A stretch of DNA of 64,000 nt from Clostridia bacterium (GCA_017399065.1 JAFQEL010000041.1:23752-87751), one strand, 5' to 3'. Positions 17,480-26,837 are shown, numbered from the stretch's first letter. Made by a program: numbers and translations. Notes: a model not told the origin generated them from the sequence alone.

Positions 17480-20400
17480 TTATTTTCTTCTGAAAAGCTT
17501 TGCAATAAAGTTGATTACGCTTGATATTGCACGCAGTGCGTTATTTGTAAGGTTTGTAAAAAAGTCTTCGACCTTCTGGATAAATGTCTTTTCTGTGTCA
17601 ATATCATCTGAGTCAATTACGTATTTGAAAGCATCGTAATCGCCGCTTTCGAGCAGCTCGAGCATTTCTTCAAAGGTTATGTTTTTCTGCGTGTCACCTC
17701 TTACGACTGCAAGGTTTACGTAAAGGTTTGTGAGTGTGAGCTGTTGCGCACTTGCATCCGCACCTTCAAAGTCGGGCAGTATTATGTCCGGCTCAACACC
17801 GTCGAAAATCAGCTTTTCAAAGTATATGTAGCTTGCATCAAGATGCTCAGCGAGGAATTTGCTCAGGAAGCTGTAGCGCGGAGCAGAGTAAACGGTGAGC
17901 TCACCGTTGAATTTCAGTATCTTCTCCTCTTCGTCAAAGCTCACTTCAATGCACTTTGCTCCAATGCTTTCAGCATAAGCCGTAAGCTCTGAGCTTTCAG
18001 CCTTGCCTGCAAAGGTAATCGTGCTGTGACAGCCGTTAAGCGCACCGTCTGCAATATTTATGCTGTCAGCGTGAGAAGTGAATACCCTAAGATTTTCACA
18101 TCCGCTGAATGCATTGTCTCCGACGCTTGTAACATTCTTTCCGAGATAAACCTCATTGAGCAACGGGCAGCCTGTAAATGCATTTGCAGGTATGTTTTCA
18201 ATGCCGTCATAAGCTTCAATATATCTAATACTGTCTCTGAAGCTGTACCAGCCGTATTCCTCAAAGCTTGCTTTTTCTTCAACGATACCGTTGCCGCTTA
18301 TTGTAAGCGTTCCGTTTATTTCGTTAAAGCTCCATTCGGCGTTTTCGCCGCAGCTGCCCGTTACGGCACCGTAGTTAAAGTGGATTTCAGCGTTGAGTAA
18401 GTTTTGGTTGTACGCTTCGTATATGGTTATATTGTTCCAGCTTTCCTCTGAAGAAGTGTAGTAAATGCTTTTCAGATTTGCACAGTATGCAAATGCCATA
18501 GCGTCAATGCTGAGAATAGAGTCTGGAATAATGATGCTTTCAAGCTTTTCACAGCTTTGGAACGCTTTGACGGGGATGTTGACAAGTCCGTCGGACAGCT
18601 TGATCGATTTAAGCTTTTTACAGCCTGAAAATGCTTCTATATCCCATGATACGACGGAGTCGGGCATATTAACGGCTTCAATTTCGGTGCATCCGTAAAA
18701 AGCGCTGCCTATGTCTGTAACCGAGTCGGGGATAATGATTTCTTCAGAAGAGCACATAGATGGTACAGTTATAAGAACGGTCTTTTTTTTGTCAAAAAGC
18801 ATACCGTCTTCGTTACTGCTGAAGTAAGGATTACTTTGGCTGACTTCTATTTTTTCAAGCGATTTAACGTATTTGAAGTTGCTTTCAATTTCTTTTGTGT
18901 TTTCGGTAACGGTTATAGTTTTGAGTGCAGTAATATTGCCTCCTGCCTCAATTGTACCAAAAGGAGAGGATATGTTTTCTACCTCAGAAGGTACTGTGAA
19001 ATGTTCAAGCTCACAGCCTTGAGGATAGAGCACGAGAGTTTTCATATCCTTGCTGTAAAGTATGCCGTTTTCGTCGTTGCAGAAGTGCGTGTTTTCGGGT
19101 GAAACAGTTATTCTTTTCAGCCCGTTTGTGTTGTAAAAAGCAGGTGCATAGTTGTTGGAGGAGTGTGTTTTTTCAACACCTTTGCCTATGTATATTTCGC
19201 CTATACGGCAGTTGTTGAAGGCGCAGCTCTCAAGTTTGGTTACCGTGTCAGGAATAGTGATGCTCTCAAAACTGCAGTTTTTAAAGACGTACCCGTCTAT
19301 TACTGTGATTGACGGTGAAATGTCAATAGTTTTAAGTGCGGTACAGCGCTCGAATGCATCTCTTGCAATTTTTTTGACATTTGTCGGTATTGTGTAATGT
19401 GTCTGTTTATTTGTACTCGGGTATTTTATAAGCTCTGTTTTATCCTTGTTGAACAGTATACCGCTTTCGTCGCTTGAAAAAGCAAGATTTGCTGATGATA
19501 CTTCGTATGGTGCATTCAGAATATCGCTGAGCGTAACAAGATACTCTGGAATGTATATCGACGTGATTTTGTAATTGTCAACATCTTTGAAGGCTTGGTC
19601 TGCAATTGCAATAACCGGACAGCCTGAGATTTTTTCGGGGATGATCAACTCACCCTCAGCAGATGGGTCAACATAGGTTATTGTGGCTTTGCCGTCAGCT
19701 GTTTTGAATGTGAAAAAGCCTTCGGTTCCTCCAAGCGGAGCTTCATCCGGGTCAGCTGTGTTGCAGTTGATCTCAAGGTCTGTCAGTGCGGTGTTGCCGC
19801 TGCTGATACTGATATTGTTCCATTGCTCCTGCGTGCCTGTGTAATTAACCGTTGAGAGCGAAGAGCATCCCTTGAATGCATCAACACTTATAGAGGTTAC
19901 TGAGCGTGGAATGGTTATTTCTTCAAGTGCGGTGCAGTTCATAAAGGATTCGGTGCGTATGATCTCTACACCGTATGGAATCTTTACTGAAGCCGCGGGG
20001 TTGTTAGGGGGACAAAGTATGAGAAGCGTTTTAAACTCGTTATACAAAATACCGTTTGAGTCACTGCTGTATGCTGTGTTGTCTGCATCAACTGTAATTC
20101 TTTTTAGCTTTGTGCACTCTTCAAAGCAATATGTGTCTATTTGTGTTACCGATGCAGGAATCGATAACTCTTCAAGAGAAGAGGGCAAAGTTATGCTTTT
20201 GAGCGTAGTTATGCCGTCGGGGATTTGGTAGTCTTGTATCTTCAGCCTTTGGGGAAGTATGGTGATAAGTCCGTTGTTGCTGTCATATATAATGCCGTTT
20301 GCATCAGCGAAGAAAACGGTGTTGTTATTTGAAACTGTTGCACTCTCAAGCCTTGTGCAGTAATCAAAAGCAGATATGCCTATTGAGTTTACACCCGCAC

Positions 20401-21181
20401 CGATATGTACTGTCTTCAGGCCGGAACCCTGAAAAGCATATCTTCCTATAGATTCAGTGCTGTCGGGTATTGTTATGCTCGAGAGTCTTGAGCAGGAGCG
20501 GAAGGATTCTTCGCCTATTACTTTTACGCTTTGCGGAATGGTTACTGCTTCAAGCTTTTTTGCGTCCATAAAAGCGTAGTTTGCAATATCCGTTACGCTG
20601 TCAGGTATGGTGTATGCGGTAATCGTGCTTGCAAGGGGATATTGAACGAGAGTTTTCATATCTTTTGTGAAAAGCACACCGTATTCGTCAGCCGTATAAT
20701 ATTGGTTGCTGTTAGATACGGAGAACGCCGTTACGGACGTACCCGCGAATGCACGCTCGGTTATGTCCTTTAGCGTGTCGGGCAAATCAATGTTTTTGAG
20801 AAGTTTGCAATCGTAAAAAAGGAAAGAGCCGAGCTTTTCCAAGCCGCTGTTAAGATTTATGCTTTCAAGCGCATTGCAATACTCAAAAGCCTCCATTCCT
20901 ATTTCACGTACGGTTGAGGGTACTGTTACCGAGGTTATATATTTGCAGAGTCTGAAAGCCTGCTCGTCGATTACGGTTACGGGCAGCCCTTCAATCTGTT
21001 CAGGTATTGATATATTACCCGAAAGGGAAGTGTCACAGTCTGTTATTGTGATCTCATCTCTAATTACGGAATAAGTGAGATACTCTGTAATATCTTGTGC
21101 ATAAGCATAAAACGGCAGCATTCCCGCAAGCAGGAATGTTGCCGTAATTATCGAAACAGCTTTGGTGAAAAACTTATTCAT
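17480..21181 (-). CDS. Giant BspA-type leucine-rich-repeat (LRR_5) surface protein
   Basis: 1233 residues. A Sec signal peptide (about 1-28, ending AYA before QDI) is followed by two large blocks of LRR_5 repeats of the form IPDSVTxIxxxAFxxCxxLxxI, broken by spacer modules such as FSSDESGILFNKDKTELI that recur with a DENGILYSKDMKTL pattern. A non-repeat domain near 970-1010 (CGENAEWSFNEING) precedes further LRRs. The C-terminus (about 1195-1233) is amphipathic or hydrophobic and ends in RRK; no LPxTG sortase motif is visible. It starts one base after the histidine kinase stop with AAAGGAG upstream, so it is co-expressed with the two-component system. It is probably a surface adhesin or sensor component. 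Confidence 0.88.
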   Translation of the reverse strand: MNKFFTKAVSIITATFLLAGMLPFYAYAQDITEYLTYSVIRDEITITDCDTSLSGNISIPEQIEGLPVTVIDEQAFRLCKYITSVTVPSTVREIGMEAFEYCNALESINLNSGLEKLGSFLFYDCKLLKNIDLPDTLKDITERAFAGTSVTAFSVSNSNQYYTADEYGVLFTKDMKTLVQYPLASTITAYTIPDSVTDIANYAFMDAKKLEAVTIPQSVKVIGEESFRSCSRLSSITIPDSTESIGRYAFQGSGLKTVHIGAGVNSIGISAFDYCTRLESATVSNNNTVFFADANGIIYDSNNGLITILPQRLKIQDYQIPDGITTLKSITLPSSLEELSIPASVTQIDTYCFEECTKLKRITVDADNTAYSSDSNGILYNEFKTLLILCPPNNPAASVKIPYGVEIIRTESFMNCTALEEITIPRSVTSISVDAFKGCSSLSTVNYTGTQEQWNNISISSGNTALTDLEINCNTADPDEAPLGGTEGFFTFKTADGKATITYVDPSAEGELIIPEKISGCPVIAIADQAFKDVDNYKITSIYIPEYLVTLSDILNAPYEVSSANLAFSSDESGILFNKDKTELIKYPSTNKQTHYTIPTNVKKIARDAFERCTALKTIDISPSITVIDGYVFKNCSFESITIPDTVTKLESCAFNNCRIGEIYIGKGVEKTHSSNNYAPAFYNTNGLKRITVSPENTHFCNDENGILYSKDMKTLVLYPQGCELEHFTVPSEVENISSPFGTIEAGGNITALKTITVTENTKEIESNFKYVKSLEKIEVSQSNPYFSSNEDGMLFDKKKTVLITVPSMCSSEEIIIPDSVTDIGSAFYGCTEIEAVNMPDSVVSWDIEAFSGCKKLKSIKLSDGLVNIPVKAFQSCEKLESIIIPDSILSIDAMAFAYCANLKSIYYTSSEESWNNITIYEAYNQNLLNAEIHFNYGAVTGSCGENAEWSFNEINGTLTISGNGIVEEKASFEEYGWYSFRDSIRYIEAYDGIENIPANAFTGCPLLNEVYLGKNVTSVGDNAFSGCENLRVFTSHADSINIADGALNGCHSTITFAGKAESSELTAYAESIGAKCIEVSFDEEEKILKFNGELTVYSAPRYSFLSKFLAEHLDASYIYFEKLIFDGVEPDIILPDFEGADASAQQLTLTNLYVNLAVVRGDTQKNITFEEMLELLESGDYDAFKYVIDSDDIDTEKTFIQKVEDFFTNLTNNALRAISSVINFIAKLFRRK

Positions 21182-21182
21182 A

Positions 21183-22469
21183 TCAGTTATCTCCTTTGAA
21201 CATAAGTCCGATCTCGATTGTAAACAAGCCGCTGCTGCAGCTCAGGTTTACAAATCCGTCATGTTTTTTGGCTACGGATTTTATGTTTGCTATTCCGAAG
21301 CCGTGGTTTGTTTTATCTTTTTTTGATGTTTTTACAGAGTTGTTTACTATTTCTACTTTGCCTACAACCGGATTGCTTACGGTTATGAGCACGCCGTTGC
21401 TTTTCTCTGCTGAGATTATGCTTATCGGCTTTTCAGCACCCTTCGGGCAGGCTGTTATTGCATTGTCGAGCACGTTTGAGAGTATCGTGCATATGTCGTT
21501 GTTGCTGATTTTGGCATAAGGTATCGTGCCGCTGAATTCAATCGTAATGTTTTTCTCTGCGGCAAGTGAAGCCTTAGCCGTGATTATTGCATCAGCCAGG
21601 TAGTTGCCTGTTGCATACCGTGTTTGTGTAAGTGCAGGCAGGTCGTTCATTTTAGCAATAAACTCCTTGGCTTCATCGGTACGGTTTTGTTCAAGCAGCA
21701 GATTTAAAGCAAAAATATTGTTGGTGTAGTCATGTCGGAATCGCCTTATATCTGCATTGTGCTTCATTATCTGCTCGTTGTGCTCGAGCTGAGCGTTGAG
21801 CATCATTTCCGTTTCCTTGTGCTTGTCCGAAAGCAGATAGTAACGGAATATAATGAAAGCTATGCAGGCAACCACGAGTACGGCTGAGAGTATCATAAGG
21901 AAGTTTGAAATGTCTTTTATGTATTCCGTGTTGGTTGCAAGCGTTACGGTGTAGTAGGTTGAAAGGTCTGCAAGTAAAATTACCACGTAAACAATGGTCG
22001 GAATGTTTTCGAAGAAGTTACGGGGCGGTATTACTTTTTGCTTTGCTTTTGCTATGCAGATTATGAGTATGCATGCCGCATAGAGTGCACAGAACAGCAG
22101 GGCAGTAACGGTTTGTGATGTTATGCCGAAGGTAGTTGTTATTATCAGCACCGCAAAGTCAGCCGTTGCGTTCATGATTATTCCGAAGAGCAGAAAAGTC
22201 AGCTTCTTCTTTGATTTGAAGAGCAGATAAGGGAACAGGATAAAAGCACCGAGCGAAACAAAATCCGTTATATCTGCGGCAGATGTACTGTCTTGTATAA
22301 GTATGTGAGGCAGTACGCTTGCTGCGGTGAACAGTATGCCGGTTATTATTACTGCGGCCTTGCGTACGTTGAGTCTGTAGCCGAATATATCCTTGAGCAT
22401 CAGAGTAACGGCAACTATTCCGAGTGCGTTCTTGCCAAGCTCGGTTATGCAGTTTAGGGCTGTTGTCAT
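21183..22469 (-). CDS. AgrC/GHKL-type sensor histidine kinase
   Basis: 428 residues. The N-terminal half (about 1-212) has six or seven membrane helices with almost no extracytoplasmic domain. A short coiled coil leads to the phosphoacceptor motif FRHDYTNN with H246, and the ATPase domain has an N-box (NVLDNAITAC) and a G-box (GFGIANIKSVAKKH). This is the GHKL/HPK10 layout used for peptide or membrane signals in Firmicutes. Its ATG overlaps the response regulator stop by four bases (ATGA), and the giant LRR gene follows by one base, so three proteins come from one message. Confidence 0.9.
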   Translation of the reverse strand: MTTALNCITELGKNALGIVAVTLMLKDIFGYRLNVRKAAVIITGILFTAASVLPHILIQDSTSAADITDFVSLGAFILFPYLLFKSKKKLTFLLFGIIMNATADFAVLIITTTFGITSQTVTALLFCALYAACILIICIAKAKQKVIPPRNFFENIPTIVYVVILLADLSTYYTVTLATNTEYIKDISNFLMILSAVLVVACIAFIIFRYYLLSDKHKETEMMLNAQLEHNEQIMKHNADIRRFRHDYTNNIFALNLLLEQNRTDEAKEFIAKMNDLPALTQTRYATGNYLADAIITAKASLAAEKNITIEFSGTIPYAKISNNDICTILSNVLDNAITACPKGAEKPISIISAEKSNGVLITVSNPVVGKVEIVNNSVKTSKKDKTNHGFGIANIKSVAKKHDGFVNLSCSSGLFTIEIGLMFKGDN

Positions 22470-23242
22470 TTGTCGTTATCCTCTTCGGTTTCGTTGTTGT
22501 GAGGCGGCTTGCAGTATTGCGTCGGCTTTGAAATCGGCTTTTTGAGCATTATCTCACAAAGCTGCGGATATTTTTTCGAGCTTATAAACAGCTTTACACC
22601 GTTGTCAAGCGTTACGTACTTGCTGTTGTATGATTTTACGTGAGCTAAGTTTACGATAAATGAGCGGTGTATGCGGAAAAAGCGTAAGGGAGCAAGCTCA
22701 TCTTCAAATGAAGCTATTGTCTTGTGACACTTGAAGGTATCCTGCTTTGTATGCACAAAGGTGTTTTTCAGCGAAACCTCAAGATAGTAGATTTCGTCTG
22801 CTCTGAATACCTGAGCCTCATCGTTCATCTTTATTACAACGGTGCTGTTGAGTGCGTTTGTGTTTATGCATTCGTCAAGTGCTTCAAACAGCTTTTCACG
22901 GTTAATGGGCTTTTTGAGGAATCGGTGAGCCCTTACCTCAAATGCCTCGTAAACAAATTCATCGTAAGCCGTTATGAAAATTATGTTCTTTTCCGCACCG
23001 TGCTTCCGGCGCAGCAGTCTTGCAAACTGCATACCGTCCGTTTCATTTTCGTTTCCGCTGACGTCATCCATTTTGTAGTCGAGCAAAAATACGTCAAAAT
23101 CATCGGTCCTCTTGATGATATCTCCGTAACTTTCGAAAGCTTCAAAGGTGATCTTTACCGTTGATCTGTCTGCGTAATCGCAGAGCATTTCGCAAACAAG
23201 ATCGCGTGTTATTTTGTCGTCGTCACAAACCGCAATGTGCAT
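22466..23242 (-). CDS. LytTR-family response regulator
   Basis: 258 residues from the ATG at 23242; AAAGGAA lies about 11 bases upstream and inside the frame that would start at 23266. The receiver domain (1-125) has DDD near 7-9, phosphoacceptor D55 (LLDYKM) and the switch/Lys positions ITAYDE and LKKPI. A LytTR DNA-binding domain (about 135-230) contains YYLEVSLKNTFVHT, FFRIHRSFIVN and a DNGVKLFISSKKY end. The C-terminal tail is Pro/Glu/Asp-rich. LytTR regulators bind two direct repeats 21 bases apart, and such a pair lies in the divergent intergenic region. Confidence 0.92.
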   Translation of the reverse strand: MHIAVCDDDKITRDLVCEMLCDYADRSTVKITFEAFESYGDIIKRTDDFDVFLLDYKMDDVSGNENETDGMQFARLLRRKHGAEKNIIFITAYDEFVYEAFEVRAHRFLKKPINREKLFEALDECINTNALNSTVVIKMNDEAQVFRADEIYYLEVSLKNTFVHTKQDTFKCHKTIASFEDELAPLRFFRIHRSFIVNLAHVKSYNSKYVTLDNGVKLFISSKKYPQLCEIMLKKPISKPTQYCKPPHNNETEEDNDK

Positions 23243-23275
23243 AGTTATTATAATTCCTTTCGACATAATATAATA

Positions 23276-23304
23276 ATTATATTGTATTTTTTACACGTTT
23301 TCAA
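23276..23304 (-). promoter_or_regulatory. Promoter of the two-component/LRR operon
   Basis: On the minus strand TTGAAA (23304-23299), a 17-base spacer and a perfect TATAAT (23281-23276) lie 34 bases before the response regulator ATG. Confidence 0.6.
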
Positions 23305-23333
23305 GCATTAAAATCTTTAAAAGCAACTTTTTA

Positions 23334-23363
23334 TACCCCTAAAACCGCTTTCTGTACCCTTTG
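23334..23363 (+). promoter_or_regulatory. Candidate LytTR direct-repeat operator
   Basis: TACCCCTAA (23334-23342) and TACCCTTTG (23355-23363) begin exactly 21 bases apart, the two-helical-turn spacing known for AgrA/VirR-type regulators, and end next to the poor -35 region of the divergent PPC gene. An overlapping inverted repeat AACCGC (23343-23348) / GCGGTT (23364-23369) is also present. The repeats match at 6 of 9 positions. Confidence 0.5.
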
Positions 23364-23364
23364 G

Positions 23365-23393
23365 CGGTTTTTGCCGTTTTTTTGTGCTATAAT
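23365..23393 (+). promoter_or_regulatory. Probably activator-dependent promoter of the PPC surface protein
   Basis: A perfect TATAAT (23388-23393) is paired, at 17 bases, with a non-consensus -35 (CGGTTT, 23365-23370). The weak -35 directly after the LytTR-like repeats suggests activation by the neighbouring response regulator. Confidence 0.5.
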
Positions 23394-23437
23394 GTCGGCA
23401 AATTTATAATCAAAGCGACAGCTTAGGAGGTAAAAAT

Positions 23438-25162
23438 ATGAGAAGAATCACAGCTTTTTTTATTGCGAGCATCTTACTGACAACGTGCTTTACGTTTGCA
23501 GTTAATGCCGCAGGCTCAAGTATGGATACCGCGACACCTATCAGCTTCGGTTCAAGCTATTCGGGTGTAATGGTTGAAGACGGTGCAGACTACTACAAAA
23601 TAACATTGCCTTCATCAGGTGAGATAACGATTGATTTCAGCACAGAAATGTGGCAGTTAGAAGTATGCTTATATGATGCAAGCGGAAATCAGATAGATAA
23701 AGTATATCCGAATGCCGGAAGCAATTCTGATACTTTAAAATGGACGGAATCGTATAATTTGCTTTCCGGAACATATTATTTTAAATTCAGAGAGTATGGT
23801 GGCTATACAGGGAATTACAGTTTTACTGTAACCTTTGTTAGCTCAGGAGAGAGCTTTTCTGAGAGTCAAGAGAAAACAGATAATTCTTTTGAACGTTCAA
23901 ATGCGATTAGTTTGGGGACAACTTATAAAGGCCAATTAGGCGAAAATGATGAAGTTGATTATTACAAATTCACACTGTCTTTATCGGGCGAAATAATAAT
24001 TGCTTTCACCACCGAAATGTGGCAGTTGGAAGTATGTCTGTACGATGCAAGCGGAAACCTGATAGATAAAGTGTACCCCAATGCAGGTAGCGATTCAGAT
24101 ACAATGAGATGGAACAAGTCGTATGATTTGCTTTCCGGAACATATTATTTCAGATTTCGTAAGTACGGAGGTTATTTAGGAAATTATAGCTTAAATGTAG
24201 GCTTTAATAATTCCGGCGAAAGTTTTTCAGAAAGTCAAGAAAAAACGGATAATTCTTTTGAACGCTCAAATTCGATTAACTTAAAGACAACTTATAAGGG
24301 CCAATTAGCTGAAAATGATGAGGTCGATTATTATAAATTTACATTATCCTCGGCTGGAAAAATAAATGTGAACTTAAACAGTGAAATGTGGAAGTTGGAA
24401 GTATGTCTGTACGATGCAAGCGGAAATCAGATAGATAAAGTGTATCCGAATGCCGGAAGTAATTCAGATACATTGCAGTGGACAAAATCATATGATTTAA
24501 GTGCAGGAACATATTACTTCAAATTCAAAAAAGATGGCTATCTCGGCAACTACAGCTTCAGCGTATCAAACGGTTCAACTCCTCCCTCTGCCGAACACAA
24601 CACAACACCGCCTGCCGACCGTCCCACACAGGCTCCCGATAACAACGCTCCCGAGGATGTAACAGCTCCTCCTGCCGAACTTGTAGAGCCGGGCGATGAT
24701 AGCTACATAATCCCCGACCCGGATGCTGATGTCGATATTACAATCAATATCTATCTTGATTTTGAGTATACCGTTATCAATAACTACGTTGTTATTGTCA
24801 ACTATATCGGCGGCGATACCTATGTCACTATCCCCGAGTATATCGAAAACTACACCGTTGTCGGTGTCGGTAAAAGAGCCTTCAAGGATAAGGGCGTTCA
24901 GAAAATCAAGGTTCCCTCTACCGTTACTCAGTTCGGTGCCGAAGCCTTTGACGACAGTGTAGAGCTGGAGTGTGTTTCGGGCTCCGCAGCCGAAACATAC
25001 GCAATAAACAACGGCTTTAACCATACGTCGGAAAGCGCCGATTCCGATGGCGGCAAAAATCCCATCGGCACGATTATTCTTGTAGCGGCTGTTGTTGTTA
25101 TAGTTGCCGTCGCAGGTGCAGTTGCTGTAATCGTAATCGGCAAGAAAAAATCTGTTGCTTAA
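23438..25162 (+). CDS. Surface protein with three PPC-type domains, an LRR-like module and a C-terminal membrane anchor
   Basis: 574 residues. A signal peptide (about 1-25, ending VNAAG) leads to three near-identical 123-residue modules (about 30-375), each with DYYKITLP, EMWxLEVCLYDASGN and GTYYFKF, the beta-sandwich pattern of bacterial pre-peptidase C-terminal domains. Linkers SESQEKTDNSFERSN are almost the same. A Pro/Thr-rich linker (about 385-425), a short LRR_5-like part (IPEYIENYTVVGVGKRAF) and a membrane helix (about 547-568) ending KKKSVA follow. The first two thirds use A/T-ending codons (tta, aga, ata), whereas from about 24575 the gene switches to ctc, ccc and gcc. Probable LytTR target. 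Confidence 0.85.
   Translation: MRRITAFFIASILLTTCFTFAVNAAGSSMDTATPISFGSSYSGVMVEDGADYYKITLPSSGEITIDFSTEMWQLEVCLYDASGNQIDKVYPNAGSNSDTLKWTESYNLLSGTYYFKFREYGGYTGNYSFTVTFVSSGESFSESQEKTDNSFERSNAISLGTTYKGQLGENDEVDYYKFTLSLSGEIIIAFTTEMWQLEVCLYDASGNLIDKVYPNAGSDSDTMRWNKSYDLLSGTYYFRFRKYGGYLGNYSLNVGFNNSGESFSESQEKTDNSFERSNSINLKTTYKGQLAENDEVDYYKFTLSSAGKINVNLNSEMWKLEVCLYDASGNQIDKVYPNAGSNSDTLQWTKSYDLSAGTYYFKFKKDGYLGNYSFSVSNGSTPPSAEHNTTPPADRPTQAPDNNAPEDVTAPPAELVEPGDDSYIIPDPDADVDITINIYLDFEYTVINNYVVIVNYIGGDTYVTIPEYIENYTVVGVGKRAFKDKGVQKIKVPSTVTQFGAEAFDDSVELECVSGSAAETYAINNGFNHTSESADSDGGKNPIGTIILVAAVVVIVAVAGAVAVIVIGKKKSVA
23525..24570 (+). repeat. Triplicated 369-bp intragenic repeat
   Basis: Equivalent positions of the three PPC modules (the GAAATGTGG word at 23645, 24014 and 24383) are exactly 369 bases apart. 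Long stretches are nearly identical in DNA, not only in protein, for example the segment encoding LYDASGNQIDKVYPNAGS. This indicates recent tandem duplication or gene conversion. The edges given are approximate. Confidence 0.8.
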
Positions 25163-25180
25163 ATTACGGAGGTAAGCTTC

Positions 25181-26662
25181 ATGAAGAAATTTATAATAAT
25201 AGCCTTGTGTGCAGTGCTTGCAGTGTCCGGTGTCGCGGCTGCAGTTGTTCTTTCTGCTAATGGTGATAAAACCTCATCATTGCTTGAAGACGGCTGTTGG
25301 ATGAGTGATGCGACTTATATGCTCGATGATGTTGAAGATTACGGTGTCGGCTTTGTTTTCAAGCCCTTTGATAAAGAGTCGGGCATAGCCGTTTCTCTTG
25401 ACAGAGAGGAGTTTCCTTATGTTGTCCGTGACGGTGTTGTAATGATGTTCAGATACAACAGCGATGATGAATGCTATGACCATATGTTTAACGGACGGAT
25501 TGAAAAATTAGAGGGCCAGGATATGGTCGGTTATCATCTGATTCTTACACCTACAAAGGCAGGCTGTGATTATATAAACGAATGGCCGCCCGAGGAAACC
25601 AACGAGGTCTATCTTCGTCATATCGAGAGAAATTCCGATACGGATTTTACTATCAAATGCTACTTTGATTATTGGAGCACAGCTCAAAACGGTAAAACGC
25701 GCTATACCAACGGCTTTTCATCGGAAGGCTTTACTGCAAACGGTGCTAAGTACAAGGATTTCCGTCAGGAATTATACAGTCTTGACAGAAACATTGTAAT
25801 ATATGAGTTTTTCAATCACAGCGTTGAATTTGACGATTCCTACGGCAATATGAAAGGCTTTTATTACGATACCTATGATGAAAAATGGTATTATACACCG
25901 GGCGTTCTGTCGCATTATGATGAAAGCGATGCTATGAATATCAGTTTCGCACACACAGGCGTGTTATCATCAACAGGCTGTGAGGGTGAGTATGAATACG
26001 ATGCTTCACTTGATGCGCTGGTAAAGAGCGACTCGAGCAATGCCGCTTTCTACCGTGTTACAAGCTTTTCCGATAACGATATCGTACAGCCGCTCTCTGC
26101 CGAACAGCAGATGATGCTTGATGAGGCAATAACAAAAGCAGAGCTTTCGACTACCGATTGGCAGGCTGCCTACAAAGGTTACCTTGAGCAAAGACTCGAA
26201 TACGATAATCCCGATTATGCATCCTTTTCACTTGGTTATATTGATGATGACGATATTCCGGAGTTGCTTTACGCTTCCGATAGTTCGCATGCATCTACCG
26301 TAAAGGTGTTTACATTGTATAACGGTGTGCTCAGAAGTTTGGGAGAGTTCGGAAGCTCAGGTACAGTTAGTTATATTGAGCGTAATGGCTTAATATGCAG
26401 CAGCGGTATGTGGCAGGGTAATTCCGTTTATGCCGCTTACAGTATATTCGGCGGCAGGGTGGATTGTATTTGGCAAGGAGAGGATAATCTCGGCTCGGCT
26501 TACGATGAGAGCGTTAAAATTTTTTATTCCAACGGTGAAGTTGTTTCCGAATCAGAATATATGAATATGGTTAATAAATATTTTGATGAGAATAAGCTTA
26601 TGGTTCATCACGAAAACAGCTATTCTCTTACACGAGATAATATCGCAAATACGATACAATAA
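25181..26662 (+). CDS. Uncharacterised exported or membrane-anchored protein
   Basis: 493 residues. An N-terminal signal or anchor helix (about 5-26, Ala/Val-rich) has no lipobox Cys. The mature part is rich in Tyr, Asp and Glu. The C-terminal third contains WQAAYKGYLEQ followed by YIDDDDIPELLY, a pattern (WxxAYxxYL then an acidic DxDxxPELL loop) common in secreted proteins of gut Clostridia, but no enzyme motif is recognised. It starts 18 bases after the PPC protein stop with ACGGAGGT, so it shares that transcript and probably the LytTR control. Confidence 0.7.
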   Translation: MKKFIIIALCAVLAVSGVAAAVVLSANGDKTSSLLEDGCWMSDATYMLDDVEDYGVGFVFKPFDKESGIAVSLDREEFPYVVRDGVVMMFRYNSDDECYDHMFNGRIEKLEGQDMVGYHLILTPTKAGCDYINEWPPEETNEVYLRHIERNSDTDFTIKCYFDYWSTAQNGKTRYTNGFSSEGFTANGAKYKDFRQELYSLDRNIVIYEFFNHSVEFDDSYGNMKGFYYDTYDEKWYYTPGVLSHYDESDAMNISFAHTGVLSSTGCEGEYEYDASLDALVKSDSSNAAFYRVTSFSDNDIVQPLSAEQQMMLDEAITKAELSTTDWQAAYKGYLEQRLEYDNPDYASFSLGYIDDDDIPELLYASDSSHASTVKVFTLYNGVLRSLGEFGSSGTVSYIERNGLICSSGMWQGNSVYAAYSIFGGRVDCIWQGEDNLGSAYDESVKIFYSNGEVVSESEYMNMVNKYFDENKLMVHHENSYSLTRDNIANTIQ

Positions 26663-26669
26663 TTGGAAA

Positions 26670-26815
26670 ATGTCACGAAGTAACAAAGGGGATGCTTCGT
26701 CAGGTCAGCACGGCGTAGCCGTGACGGAGGATTTTAATCCCCAAAAACTCTCTGGAAAACTGCTGCACCCAAGGCTCTCTCTACTAGGGAGTAAACAAAA
26801 AATGTTCCTATAAAT
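26670..26815 (+). repeat. Palindromic non-coding element
   Basis: The outer inverted pair GGGGAT (26688-26693) / ATCCCC (26737-26742) encloses a perfect hairpin CACGGC-gta-GCCGTG (26709-26723). GTCACGAAGTAAC near 26672 and CTCTCTACTAGGGAG near 26778 are further partial palindromes. The composition differs from the flanking AT-rich promoter DNA. It looks like a MITE or a remnant of a mobile element between two genes. I could not match it to a named riboswitch. Confidence 0.5.
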
Positions 26816-26837
26816 TACCGCTTTTTGCCGAAAAATG

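Noticed and set aside
17480..21181. Sortase-anchored protein
   Set aside because: The C-terminus has no LPxTG-like motif followed by a hydrophobic helix; it ends in an amphipathic stretch with RRK.
26583..26813. Small open frame running out of the 25181-26662 gene into the palindromic element
   Set aside because: It has no ribosome-binding site, overlaps a sure gene in another frame and encodes the hairpin repeat.
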